Assembly (NCBI GenBank): GCA_002391545.1
Contig: DGFF01000140.1
Location: forward strand, 27,227-60,026
Direction of reading: 5' to 3'
DNA from: Candidatus Fermentithermobacillaceae bacterium UBA3907
GTDB lineage: Bacteria; Bacillota; Sulfobacillia; Fermentithermobacillales; Fermentithermobacillaceae
Length of the DNA: 32,800 bases
Shown here: piece by piece, positions 6,705 to 16,510 of the stretch
Numbering within the stretch: position 1 is the stretch's first letter
How the letters are laid out: every line of letters starts with the position of its first letter
Translations under genes and position numbers: made by a program
Notes under the pieces: model-generated
Database searches by the model: none
The model's input: the letters and a program-made list of their open reading frames with translations, nothing else
What the model was told of the DNA's origin: nothing

Positions 6705-7883
6705 CTATGCAAACCTGCCCCTCCCTGCGACTCTCCAAACGTTTGTGACCACACCATTTCTGGTCGCATACAGAACATCGTGAAGATTACATGTAGTACA
6801 ACAGTGAGAGGGGATTAAGTGTACTTTACTACCAAGGCCCAACTTGAAACCCGCTGAACCGTACAATTCATCCAAGTTCCCGAGGTACTCTTCTGCCTCC
6901 CTTAAAGTATCTGGGCGAGAAACTAAAGTTATGAACTCCTCTGACATGTTTGTAGCTTCTAGATTCAGAGAAGGTAGAGTCAAGGGCAAACCAAATTCCT
7001 GACTCATAGATTTTGTTCCTGCATCGCAAATATATATATCTTTCTCGGGATGACTTACTATGGAAGTTAAAACAGTCAAAGATTGCTCGAATTCTACACC
7101 TTCAACATTGGCGTATCTAGCATCCATGAAGATGTATGAACCTGGTTGAATATCAGTGATTCCCCTTTGTTCTCCTGCTAACAGATATGTTCCTGTACCA
7201 CCAGAGCTCACAATCTTAGGAGAAAACCCTGCGTTACTAAGTTCATCCTTGTATTCGAGTAGTCTGTCATATGCAATAGATGAGACTTTCTTCCGCTCTT
7301 CCAAGGACTCGATAAAAACACAATGCCCTTCGTAGCCCATAATACCTTCGTAAGTTACCCCAGGAAGACGAGACGCAAGCCTGGCAAGTTCAAGCGCTTC
7401 TTCGACAGTTCGAACTCCCGCTCGTCTATGACCGATGTCTACCTCGAGCACAATTCCTATCTCTACTCCGCTTTTATGTGCATGATCAGAGATATCAATT
7501 AGGTTTTCTTCAGAATCTACTGCAATCTTAAGATCAGTCTTCCTAGTCAAGGCAACTGCTCTTAGGATCTTTCCCTCACTTACAACCCTGTTGGTTATTA
7601 AGATATCAAAAACACCGCCATCAGCTAATATCTCAGCTTCACCTATAGTAGCACATGTGATTCCAACCGCACCCCTTTGCATCTGCATACTAGCTATAGC
7701 AGGAGTCTTATGGGTTTTTGCGTGGGGCCTCAATCCTTTATCATTTTTTGACAGAAATCGCATCATTTTATCCATATTGCGCTGCATTGCATCTAGATCC
7801 ACTATCAGAGCAGGGGTTTCGATTTCGTCAACTGGCTTACCGACAAAAGTTTCAAGACTCCTTTTTTCTCCTTCAGTAAGCAC
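6705..7883 (-). CDS. D-threonine aldolase / D-serine dehydratase-like PLP enzyme
   Basis: This 392-residue protein has the alanine-racemase-type PLP barrel followed by the C-terminal domain of the DSD1/D-threonine aldolase family. The PLP lysine is in LRPHAKTHKTP (Lys56). The C-terminal metal site is IPSHCCTTCNLHD, with His360 and a Cys two residues later as the likely metal pair. The family splits D-threonine to glycine and acetaldehyde or dehydrates D-serine or 3-hydroxyaspartate; I cannot choose between these. A much longer open frame reaches back into the GTPase gene, but GTG at 7883 follows GGAGG by 7 bases and gives a normal N-terminus, so that start is used, leaving 49 bases after the GTPase stop. 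Confidence 0.85.
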   Translation of the reverse strand: MLTEGEKRSLETFVGKPVDEIETPALIVDLDAMQRNMDKMMRFLSKNDKGLRPHAKTHKTPAIASMQMQRGAVGITCATIGEAEILADGGVFDILITNRVVSEGKILRAVALTRKTDLKIAVDSEENLIDISDHAHKSGVEIGIVLEVDIGHRRAGVRTVEEALELARLASRLPGVTYEGIMGYEGHCVFIESLEERKKVSSIAYDRLLEYKDELSNAGFSPKIVSSGGTGTYLLAGEQRGITDIQPGSYIFMDARYANVEGVEFEQSLTVLTSIVSHPEKDIYICDAGTKSMSQEFGLPLTLPSLNLEATNMSEEFITLVSRPDTLREAEEYLGNLDELYGSAGFKLGLGSKVHLIPSHCCTTCNLHDVLYATRNGVVTNVWRVAGRGRFA

Positions 7884-7932
7884 TGCACTTCCTCCAATCT
7901 CGCTCGTACTAATTCCTCTGACCATCCGTAAA

Positions 7933-8913
7933 TCACGTATAAAACACAACCACATCCCCATCGTGAAGAACATGGTCTCTTGGAACCATCTGCCCGTCAA
8001 ACACTCCCTTTCCCCAAACCCTAGCATATCGCAGATTCTCAGCGATTTCCTTATGTATAGCTTCAGCCGCTTCGAGTACTGTAGACCCCTTATTCAATAT
8101 AAAAGGTTCGTGAAAGTCGGGCTTCTTGCCTGGTGGATGAGTATAAACCCGAATTTTCCCCAAAAGATCGAAAAATACATGATACATAAGTTCATTTAGT
8201 CCTTCTCCTGTAAGAGCAGAACAGGGTATGACTTCAATATCTTCTGGTAACACTTCTCTCAGTAGTTCAATCCTGGTTTCGGAGCCAGGCAGATCGCACT
8301 TGTTAGCTGCGCACAGCGCCCGCTTTTCAGTAAACTCCAGTTCGCCTTGATTCCTAATTCGAACATTGTTCTCGTCCATAAACAATATCAGGTTTTCTGC
8401 ATGATCGAGCAAATCGTCGTCGCCTGCATCGAAAACAAGCAAAATACCATCGGACATTCGTATGGTAGCCCACATCCATGGGCGAGCATTTTCCGGAGCT
8501 ATTGGGGGCATGTCAACCAGTTGAATCTGCACGTTATCCCATCGCGCCATTCCTGGCAGGGGCATTCTAGTCGTAAAAGGATATTCCGCAATTTCTGGGT
8601 CCGCCCGGGTAACGCTCTTGAGAATCGATGACTTGCCAGAATTGGGAGGTCCTACAAGGACCACCTGACCCGCCCCTTCTTTATCTATTCTATAAAACTC
8701 TCGCTGCTGCTTGGGGCCTTTTTTCCCTGATCGCATTTCTTTTTTTAACTGAGATATTTTTCGTTTAATTTTGGCTTGCATTTTTTCGGTTGCTTTGTGC
8801 TTAGGAATAGTAGCCAACATTTCCTCAAGAGCAGCAAGTTTCTCTTCATCAGTAATTGCTTCTCTATATTTTTTTTGAGCTGCAAGATATTCTGGCCCCA
8901 CATTAGCAGACAC
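7933..8913 (-). CDS. DRG/Obg-like GTPase with C-terminal TGS domain
   Basis: This is a 326-residue cytosolic P-loop GTPase. An N-terminal charged helical region (1-75) is followed by the G domain: G1 GPPNSGKSS (88-96), G2 in YPFTT (111-115), G3 DMPP (134-137), G4 NKCD (204-207), G5 SALTGEG (232-238). A TGS domain fills 255-326 and ends VVVFYT. This layout resembles the DRG branch of the Obg family, usually ribosome- or RNA-linked. The G3 motif lacks the usual DxxG glycine, which may be a family trait. The ATG at 8919 is only 3 bases from the Shine-Dalgarno; GTG at 8913 is 9 bases away and gives a natural N-terminus (MSANVGPEYLAAQKKY), so it is preferred. It starts 16 bases after the addA stop. 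Confidence 0.87.
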   Translation of the reverse strand: MSANVGPEYLAAQKKYREAITDEEKLAALEEMLATIPKHKATEKMQAKIKRKISQLKKEMRSGKKGPKQQREFYRIDKEGAGQVVLVGPPNSGKSSILKSVTRADPEIAEYPFTTRMPLPGMARWDNVQIQLVDMPPIAPENARPWMWATIRMSDGILLVFDAGDDDLLDHAENLILFMDENNVRIRNQGELEFTEKRALCAANKCDLPGSETRIELLREVLPEDIEVIPCSALTGEGLNELMYHVFFDLLGKIRVYTHPPGKKPDFHEPFILNKGSTVLEAAEAIHKEIAENLRYARVWGKGVFDGQMVPRDHVLHDGDVVVFYT

Positions 8914-8929
8914 ACACATTCACCTCCTT

Positions 8930-11900
8930 CTAAATGTTTTTGAACCCACTTACGCTGTTTAGGTAATTTCGCCAATCGATTTCTACCAATTCTTCAAGAG
9001 TCAGGAAGTATATAAAGCCGGAGGCTACAGGCAATCCAAAGATCATCTCTGCAGCATAACAGTAAAGGGCTACTTGCGGTGTATATGTTTCTAAAGTTCT
9101 ATCTAATTCAGCCATGGTAATTGAGTCGGTCTTGTAGTCTAAAATAGTAAGGGACTCACCATCGTTTATCAGAACGTCAATTATCCCTTGTACCACGATA
9201 TAATCGCTTCTACCGCAAGAGTCCATACAATAAAGGTTTGAATCTAAGTCGAATACAGGCATAACAACAGATCCCGCGTTAGACCTATCCTCCATCAACT
9301 TTACATCCAGCCTCATGGTAAAAGGAGTTTCGCGCCTAACGTTGTTAGGCAGCGAAGTCATGATTTTGCCTAAAGGGGACTGGAAAAAACGCCACAATCT
9401 AGCTATGTCTTCTGCTAGTATGTGTTCCCTCTCTAGGTAACCCATACCAGCAAGCCTATGGACTTCCTCCGCTATTTGATCCTGGTTTCTGCCTTTACTC
9501 AAGTCCATTCTGGCCAAAAGAGCGTGAACAGCAATGCCTCTTTCAACTCCCGAAGGTATTTTGCCTTCAGAAGGAACTAGTCTTTTGTCGGGAGACGGGA
9601 ACAATCGCCAAGTTTCGTCTTGAAGATCGAGCCTAGACTTAAGTTCTCCTACGCTCATTTTAGCAGGTGTAACAGTAAGCGGTCTGTACCGATACTCCCA
9701 CTCTAGCCTTCGTTGAACCTCAGAATAGACTAAAGGATCTACTGGCCAGCTAGGGGACAAAAGATTTGTTACTTCATGCCATTGGCGAGAAGAAACTGAA
9801 CCTCCGCTAGCAAAGGGCTCAGGAACTGGTATGCCCCCTTCCACCCCTATTAAGTCAACTCTGAAGGGTATATCTTTTGAACCCAAGCCTTTGAGAACCG
9901 GAGGGCAAACCCAATCCAAATATGTTTCAGCTCCTAATAGATCTAACCTCTTCCATTTCTCAAATTTCTTTTCCAAGTCTTTAGCGGAACCAACCAAATA
10001 AAGTTTCTCCTTTGCCCTAGTCATTGCTACATATAAAATCCGCATTTCTTCCGCGAGATCATCTTTTTTTATCTGAATATAATTAGCCTGATGAGCTGCA
10101 GTAGGATACTTTATCCTAGTGTCAAGATCGCAAAACATGGCTCCGATGCCAAGATCCTTGTGAAAAAGGATATCGTGCCTCAAATTTTCAGTGTTAAACA
10201 TTTTGCCTAGATCAGCGACAAATACTACGGGAAATTCTAACCCTTTAGATTTATGCACAGAAAGTATTTCCACCACATCTTCGTTCTCGCCTAACGCCCT
10301 AGCGGTCCCTAGGTCTCCCTCAGTTTCCTGAATTCTTTCTATAAACCTTAAGAAGCGAAAAAGCCCATGGCGGCCGAAACTATCGAACTCCATAGCACGG
10401 TCTACAAGGGCTCTCAGATTGGCCTGCCTTTGAGCGCCACCCGGCAATCCACCAACGTAATCATAATACCCAGTTTCTTTCAACACAGCCCACAGCGCGT
10501 GAGCTAGGGGCCTCCTTCTAAACATTGTGCGCCATATTTCGAGTTGCTCAAGGAACTCAAAAACAACCCGGCTCAGCTCTAAGACTTCCAGGGCATCCAG
10601 ATCCAACGCCTGGCATTGGTCCAATATATAAGGATCAGAATCTTTATGAAGCAAAGCAAAACTTTTAAGAGATTCGTATAGATCTCCGTCTTGATTAAAT
10701 ACCCGTATAATCGTAATGTCTCTAGGGGAAAGACCGACCACAGGCGACCGCAAAACAGAAGCCAATGGTATGTCTTGCTTGGGATTATCCATCACAGAAA
10801 GGATGGATAATGCAACTTCTACTTCACGAGCTCTGAAATAACCGGTGCCCAATTCAGAATACACAGGAATACCGCATTTTTGAAATATATCTATCATCAC
10901 ATTGGCCCTGTCTCTGGTAGATCGCATGAGGATTGCAATATCTTTGTAGGTGCAATCTCTGAAGCAACCCTGCTCAGGATCCCACACCTGAAAGGGGTCG
11001 GTAGGATCCACTAATTCTTTTATTTTGGACGCAATCACCAGGGCCTCCTTCTCCAAAGCTTCGTACTCCTCTAGGCTTTCATCACCTTCTTCCAGCCCTT
11101 CATTGCCGCCTTGCAGTAGCGTCTCTTTAGCTTGTTCTTCTCTCTCAACGAGCAGTATCTCAGCGATCAGAAGATCTGGTTCCGAGATTTCAGGATACCA
11201 AGCTCCCAAGTTTAGCCTATTTTCAGCGGTGTAATCGATTTCGGCCACGCTTTTCTTCATTATGTTTTCAAATACATAATTTACTGCATCAATTACTTCT
11301 TTTCTACTCCTGAAATTGTTTGACAGGTCAACTCTTACTCCTAACGCATCTGGATCGAAGTTCCCCTTTTGATCAACGGGCTCAAACAGTTCGTATTTCT
11401 CCAAAAATATCTTGGGTTCGGCAAGTCTAAAACGATAAATGCTTTGTTTAATGTCGCCAACCATAAAAAGGTTGTCGCCTTTGGACACCAGGGAAATTAT
11501 TGCTTCCTGAATTGGATTTGTATCTTGGTATTCGTCAACGAAAACGTAATCGTAAGCGTCCTGGATTTCAGCAGCAAGATTTGGGTCCTCGTGCTTTAGA
11601 ATCTTGAGACAGTAAACTTCCAAATCGGAAAAATCTACGCCACCTCGCGCCTTTTTCTTCTCCCGGTATCTTTCATCTAACTCATACACTATATCTACCA
11701 AACATCTCACATACGGAGTCTGTTTTTGGATCTCACTCATAAGGTCAAAAGAAGGTCTCATAATCACGTTACTCTTAATACGTTCGAAACCTTTTTTATA
11801 CCTATTTCTGCATTCCTTGGTTCTATCCAAAAGTTCAGGGTCAACTTCATCGGTCCTCTTTCCAGGAAGATCACTGAATTTGAATCCCTGTACCATCTTC

Positions 11901-12817
11901 CTAATTGAAATAAGAACGTCATGCCTATCCCTTTTGTATTCCTGTACCTTGTCCCTTAATCTCGTAAAAAAGCCCACTTCCTCACTTATCACAGGGAGAT
12001 AGTGCTGAGGCCCATTGTTCAAATAGCACAGTTTCTCTGCCTCCTCAGCGTAAAGGAGTACGTCATCCAAATCGGTCAATAGTCCTTCGAAAAGAACCTC
12101 AGTCCATGGAAGCCCCGCAAGCGCTATATCTAAATCTTGTGTGCTCAACAAATGGTCCAAAGACTCGGTGCCAGCAATTAAATTATCAACCATCTCATAC
12201 AAACTGTACGCTTCTTCAAGCCACTCTTCGGCAGAAGGTTGCGTTCTAGAAAAATCGTAAAGCCGCAAAACTGTATCTTTCAGATCTTCATCTGTTCCCC
12301 GACCACCGTACATATCTACAAGATCAGCAAACAATTGGTAATTGCCTGTACCGTGGTGATATTGCTGCTCAAAAACTTCGTCAAGGGCCTCGATCCGCAG
12401 CAGTTCTGCTTCCTTGGAATCCAGGACTCTGAAACTTGGTTCTAGATCCACAAGATAAAAATATCGTTTTACGATAGATAAACAAAATGAGTGGATAGTT
12501 GATATTTGAGCTCTTTCCAAAAGAGAAATCTGTCGGTGGATCCGTGCGTCTAAGGGGTTCTCTTTCCTGGCTTTCTGCAACGCTTCCCCTATCCTTTCTT
12601 TCATTTCCACCGCAGCTTTTTCAGTAAAGGTAACTACCAAGAGCCGCTCAATATCGCTGGGCTCGTCGTGAGAAAGGACCCGCCTAATGATCCTCTCTAC
12701 GAGAACGGCCGTTTTGCCTGTGCCCGCAGCTGCAGAAACAAGCATATTCTTACCATAAACATCGATGGCCAGAGATTGTTCAGCTGTCCACTTCTTATCT
12801 AGGTTTTCTGATGACAA
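8930..12817 (-). CDS. addA: ATP-dependent helicase/nuclease subunit A
   Basis: The 1295-residue product is the AddA subunit of AddAB, the Gram-positive counterpart of RecBCD, which processes double-strand breaks to a recombinogenic end. It has a full UvrD-type helicase: Walker A AAAGTGKT (29-36), VTFTEKAA (62-69), STIHSFC (106-112), Walker B VDEYQDT (427-433), GDIKQSIYRFR (454-464), SVHKSKGLEFP and VAMTRAKEKLYLVG further on. The C-terminal nuclease has GIAVHALLAR and the catalytic pair in GIIDVLI (Asp1214) and LDYKTDS (Asp1227, Lys1229). The start is TTG at 12817, directly after the addB TAG, with AAGGAG about 11 bases upstream. Length is within the family range. Confidence 0.95.
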   Translation of the reverse strand: MSSENLDKKWTAEQSLAIDVYGKNMLVSAAAGTGKTAVLVERIIRRVLSHDEPSDIERLLVVTFTEKAAVEMKERIGEALQKARKENPLDARIHRQISLLERAQISTIHSFCLSIVKRYFYLVDLEPSFRVLDSKEAELLRIEALDEVFEQQYHHGTGNYQLFADLVDMYGGRGTDEDLKDTVLRLYDFSRTQPSAEEWLEEAYSLYEMVDNLIAGTESLDHLLSTQDLDIALAGLPWTEVLFEGLLTDLDDVLLYAEEAEKLCYLNNGPQHYLPVISEEVGFFTRLRDKVQEYKRDRHDVLISIRKMVQGFKFSDLPGKRTDEVDPELLDRTKECRNRYKKGFERIKSNVIMRPSFDLMSEIQKQTPYVRCLVDIVYELDERYREKKKARGGVDFSDLEVYCLKILKHEDPNLAAEIQDAYDYVFVDEYQDTNPIQEAIISLVSKGDNLFMVGDIKQSIYRFRLAEPKIFLEKYELFEPVDQKGNFDPDALGVRVDLSNNFRSRKEVIDAVNYVFENIMKKSVAEIDYTAENRLNLGAWYPEISEPDLLIAEILLVEREEQAKETLLQGGNEGLEEGDESLEEYEALEKEALVIASKIKELVDPTDPFQVWDPEQGCFRDCTYKDIAILMRSTRDRANVMIDIFQKCGIPVYSELGTGYFRAREVEVALSILSVMDNPKQDIPLASVLRSPVVGLSPRDITIIRVFNQDGDLYESLKSFALLHKDSDPYILDQCQALDLDALEVLELSRVVFEFLEQLEIWRTMFRRRPLAHALWAVLKETGYYDYVGGLPGGAQRQANLRALVDRAMEFDSFGRHGLFRFLRFIERIQETEGDLGTARALGENEDVVEILSVHKSKGLEFPVVFVADLGKMFNTENLRHDILFHKDLGIGAMFCDLDTRIKYPTAAHQANYIQIKKDDLAEEMRILYVAMTRAKEKLYLVGSAKDLEKKFEKWKRLDLLGAETYLDWVCPPVLKGLGSKDIPFRVDLIGVEGGIPVPEPFASGGSVSSRQWHEVTNLLSPSWPVDPLVYSEVQRRLEWEYRYRPLTVTPAKMSVGELKSRLDLQDETWRLFPSPDKRLVPSEGKIPSGVERGIAVHALLARMDLSKGRNQDQIAEEVHRLAGMGYLEREHILAEDIARLWRFFQSPLGKIMTSLPNNVRRETPFTMRLDVKLMEDRSNAGSVVMPVFDLDSNLYCMDSCGRSDYIVVQGIIDVLINDGESLTILDYKTDSITMAELDRTLETYTPQVALYCYAAEMIFGLPVASGFIYFLTLEELVEIDWRNYLNSVSGFKNI

Positions 12818-15800
12818 CTACTTCTTCTCTCCTTCACCGTATCTCTTAATTTCAGCCCATATCACATCTTTTGGAATATCTTTGAGGACCCTGTATTGGT
12901 TTCCCTCAATCAGGACGTCAAATGTACAGAAAGATCCAAATGGACAATATCTACATCCTTTTAGCTGCTTCTTTGAAAAAGGAAGTACATCTATCCTGCC
13001 GGAAATTATTTTCGAACACGTATCTTCTACTTTGGCAATGGCAAAATTGAGCAAAGCCTCAATTTTTTCTTGCGATACCACAGGTGACTTAGCACCTAAA
13101 CCCGACTTTGTGAATTGAACTTGCACTAAGTCCGAATGTGCTGAACTAGTTTTGTCCATGAGCCTCACTACCTCTAAATCATCCATAAAAATGCCAGTCA
13201 TTCTCAGTTTCTTGCGAATCTCTGCCCACGCTGAATCTTTATCCAAAGGACCATCAGTTCTTATGAAAATATTCTGGATCGGCTGATACATGGCTCCTGC
13301 AGGCAGTATAGTCGCGCTGGGGACCTTTCCAGCTATCTCGGGAATATTTAGGAAATGAGAACTATTTGTTATCTCATCCCACCTAATCAGCGCCACAGCC
13401 AGGTAAACCAGAAGCTGTAAAGATAAACCATAATATACGTCAGTAAGATCTAGTCTGGTCTGGCTCGATTTGTAATCCACTACGCGAACATATATATCCT
13501 CTCCTACTGCTGCAGCATCTACCCTGTCTATCAGTCCCCTTATCAGCGCCTCCTGACCTCCTTGTAATCTAAGAGGTAATGGCGGTATTTCATCGCTTAG
13601 CCCAAAGGGAACTTCAACTGCTATTGGCACAAAGTCGCCCCTTTTTGCATGTTCCATAAAGAGCCTAGCAGACGTCTTTAAAGTAGACGCCAAAGAATTA
13701 GAGATGTGTTTATACCGGAAAGAACTAAGGAACAGTTCATTTTGGATTCTCGGAACCATCTCTTTGACAATTTCATCCATAATATCTACAGCATCTGATG
13801 GTTCAAGGTCTAAAACATGAACGTCACTGGATATCACTATATTCACAAATTCCCTCATAGCCTCGTGATAGAATGTGCCAGCCTTAGCAGGATCTAAGCT
13901 AAACTCCTCACGCTCTTTAAGTCCCAGACCATATTGGGCAAAGTGCTGGAAAGGACAAATTTGGTATCGTTCTATCCTAGACACGCTAGTTCTGAGAGGG
14001 GATCCGTATAACTTTTCAGATAAAGCCTGGTCTAGCGGTGGAAGTCTGTTAGTAAACCCAAGAGAACCCAGGATTCTTCTAGTCATATCTGTCTCGTCTG
14101 ACTGAAGCATCCATCTGTATGCTTCCCGCCATACAACTCCAGGCTCAATCCCATGGCGCAATAAAGACAAGCGACGGGCTGTGAGCCCCCAAACGGTAGC
14201 CGGAACCAGATAATCGATATCTTCCTCATAGATCCCAGGGGGATCAATAGAAACTGATATTTCCTCGACAGGCACTGAGTCTCTCAACCATCTTACAATT
14301 GGCGAAGGGAAAAGGGCCTTACCTTCCGAATCTCCGAGGGGATAACACACATACAGCCTTTTTCGTGGTCTGGTAAGACTCACGTACACCAAGTACTGCT
14401 CATGAAACTGTTCTATCTTGGATGAAGGTTCTAAATCTATGCCGGCTTGAAGAAGAGCCTCTCGATCTTTATCAGTGAAAATTCCATCTTCTCCTTGTTT
14501 TTTTGGAATTTCTCCTTCAATAGCGCCTAAGAGAAAAGTCGCATGGCACTCAGGCTGCCTAGTCCTATCCAGACTTCCCACCAAAACTTGATCTAAAGAG
14601 GGAGGTATCGCACCTATACTCATATCCTCTAAACCTGCACCGATTACCGAGGCATATGTTCTCACATCGCAAGGATGCTCGCCTAAAATCTCTATAGACT
14701 GCTCTAAAATCTCAACTATTTTGTCCCAGGCGCCTCCGTGCTCGAGAGCGCTCATGAGATCCCCTGAATTCTCACATTCCTCTTGCCAACGCTCGAGAGT
14801 TTTCGGAACCTCTAATTCCATAAGAAGGTCATAAACTGCTAAAGAGATATCTCGAGCCGTAAGTCCCCCGCTAACACTGTCATCCTCTTCGGCGTCTTCG
14901 TAAGAATCATCTATTCCCTTTAATCTCTTGTAGAAGTCACAAAGTCCTACTGTAGCTTGTTTTCTAATCATGTCTATCCGTTCTTCGTCAAGGTCCTCAG
15001 CCTCGGACTCTTCAAGATCAGAAAAGAAGCCCTTCTTGTATCGCCAAGGCTCCGGTTGGATCCACACTTCGCCTCGTATGCCCTTTGCCAAAACATAATT
15101 TTCCAATTCATCGACAAGGTCTCTTTCGACGCGCACGAGATCAGTCTTCAAATACCTGAAAATCGAATCAAATGAAAACTCTGTAAGTACTACGTCAAAC
15201 GCAGATCTTATAAGTTCTGCCGCCGGATGGTGTGACAACGATGTTTTTTTATCAATAAAAAAGGGGATGTCGTAATCCTTAAACACCATTTCAATAAGAT
15301 CCTCATAGAGGGCTAAATCTCTCAATTCCAAAGTTATGTCTCTAAATGCAATCTCCTGGTCCCGTACCAACTTCGTTATCTCACGAGCCACAAATTCTAC
15401 TTCGGCCCTGGGATTAACTGCTTCTACCAAAAATATGCCGCCTAGTTGCTCACTTCTAAAGCCTAAACTACCCTCGTCATAAGACTCATCGCTTAACTGA
15501 TCGGGTGGTTGTTTCTTCACCGTTTTCCTAGGACGGTCTTTGTTCCTAAATTCAAGCTCAACTCCCAATAAACTTGGATGCTCAAACCTGGGCAAAACTT
15601 CATCTTCACCTAGAAAAACTGTTCCCTCTATCGGAATGTTTCTATCTAGGCAGATCTCTGTGATCTTTTCGTAAATCTCCCTCACAGGGTGAAACAAGCT
15701 GGTTTCCCTAACAGGATGCTGAAGTTCTTCCCGGTCCATGCAGAGACATATCTCGACACATAAGGCATTCTCAATTATTTCTCCAATAACTTGGTATTCT

Positions 15801-16444
15801 AAGGGCGTAAAACCGGAAAAACCATCTATCCACACAAGAGCATTCTTAACCATGTCAGACTCACAGATTCGTGGCACAGCCAATTCAAGGTAGTCGTCAG
15901 GATCTAGAAACCTGTCTGATATGAAATTCCTATACTCGCTATAAATTAGGTGAATATCTGCAAGTTTTTGAGAAAGAAAAGGGGCGTGGTCCCTAGATTC
16001 TTCGGTATCAACCAGCAGTTCCTCAGGATTTACTCCATATGCTCTGAATTCAGAAAAAGTCCGAATAAGGGTATCTCTAAAGCCTGGATAATCTACCATC
16101 GGCTTGTATATACTTAGGTGATTTCGAAATTCCCATAATATGGCTTGAACCGCCATGCTCCTGCCGACAGGCGTTATAAACGGGAAGTTGTAACCACCAG
16201 TATCTTCTAACACTTTTAACGCAAGCCGTCTAAAGCCCAAAACTTGGAGATCTGTAAATCCCTTCACCCTACCGTCAGCGAGAATAGAGGTTTCTATTTG
16301 AAACGTTGTTTGATCCGGAACAATTACAAGAAGGGGAGGGTAATTAGCCCCCTTTTTCCGCGATAATATGTAATCGCACACAGAATCTATTATGTGTTGT
16401 GTCTTTCCTGAGCCTGCCGGCCCGATTATAAAACGCACTCCCAT
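12818..16444 (-). CDS. addB: ATP-dependent helicase/nuclease subunit B
   Basis: The 1208-residue AddB subunit holds the second nuclease and the Chi-recognition scaffold of AddAB. It begins with a P-loop, GPAGSGKT (8-15). The C-terminal nuclease is marked by GLIDRVDAA and VVDYKSSQT. An Fe-S cluster is expected from four cysteines: one in YQICPFQHFAQYGL and three in the tail CRYCPFGSFC (1164, 1167, 1173). All motifs seem intact. The longer frame begins at ATG 16456 with no ribosome binding site; ATG at 16444 gives the natural start MGVRFIIGPAGSGKT and has GGATGG 8 bases upstream. The gene abuts addA (TAG then TTG with no spacer), so the pair is translated together. Confidence 0.95.
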   Translation of the reverse strand: MGVRFIIGPAGSGKTQHIIDSVCDYILSRKKGANYPPLLVIVPDQTTFQIETSILADGRVKGFTDLQVLGFRRLALKVLEDTGGYNFPFITPVGRSMAVQAILWEFRNHLSIYKPMVDYPGFRDTLIRTFSEFRAYGVNPEELLVDTEESRDHAPFLSQKLADIHLIYSEYRNFISDRFLDPDDYLELAVPRICESDMVKNALVWIDGFSGFTPLEYQVIGEIIENALCVEICLCMDREELQHPVRETSLFHPVREIYEKITEICLDRNIPIEGTVFLGEDEVLPRFEHPSLLGVELEFRNKDRPRKTVKKQPPDQLSDESYDEGSLGFRSEQLGGIFLVEAVNPRAEVEFVAREITKLVRDQEIAFRDITLELRDLALYEDLIEMVFKDYDIPFFIDKKTSLSHHPAAELIRSAFDVVLTEFSFDSIFRYLKTDLVRVERDLVDELENYVLAKGIRGEVWIQPEPWRYKKGFFSDLEESEAEDLDEERIDMIRKQATVGLCDFYKRLKGIDDSYEDAEEDDSVSGGLTARDISLAVYDLLMELEVPKTLERWQEECENSGDLMSALEHGGAWDKIVEILEQSIEILGEHPCDVRTYASVIGAGLEDMSIGAIPPSLDQVLVGSLDRTRQPECHATFLLGAIEGEIPKKQGEDGIFTDKDREALLQAGIDLEPSSKIEQFHEQYLVYVSLTRPRKRLYVCYPLGDSEGKALFPSPIVRWLRDSVPVEEISVSIDPPGIYEEDIDYLVPATVWGLTARRLSLLRHGIEPGVVWREAYRWMLQSDETDMTRRILGSLGFTNRLPPLDQALSEKLYGSPLRTSVSRIERYQICPFQHFAQYGLGLKEREEFSLDPAKAGTFYHEAMREFVNIVISSDVHVLDLEPSDAVDIMDEIVKEMVPRIQNELFLSSFRYKHISNSLASTLKTSARLFMEHAKRGDFVPIAVEVPFGLSDEIPPLPLRLQGGQEALIRGLIDRVDAAAVGEDIYVRVVDYKSSQTRLDLTDVYYGLSLQLLVYLAVALIRWDEITNSSHFLNIPEIAGKVPSATILPAGAMYQPIQNIFIRTDGPLDKDSAWAEIRKKLRMTGIFMDDLEVVRLMDKTSSAHSDLVQVQFTKSGLGAKSPVVSQEKIEALLNFAIAKVEDTCSKIISGRIDVLPFSKKQLKGCRYCPFGSFCTFDVLIEGNQYRVLKDIPKDVIWAEIKRYGEGEKK

Positions 16445-16510
16445 ACCTAGAACCATCCTAAACTGACTTTAAGGTAAACTCGGCAAACTCAATCGGTAAA
16501 TGGCGCAGGC

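Noticed and set aside
7884..8027. N-terminal extension of the aldolase-like protein into the GTPase gene
   Set aside because: GTG 7883 has a strong ribosome binding site and gives a normal N-terminus; the extension would overlap the GTPase coding region.
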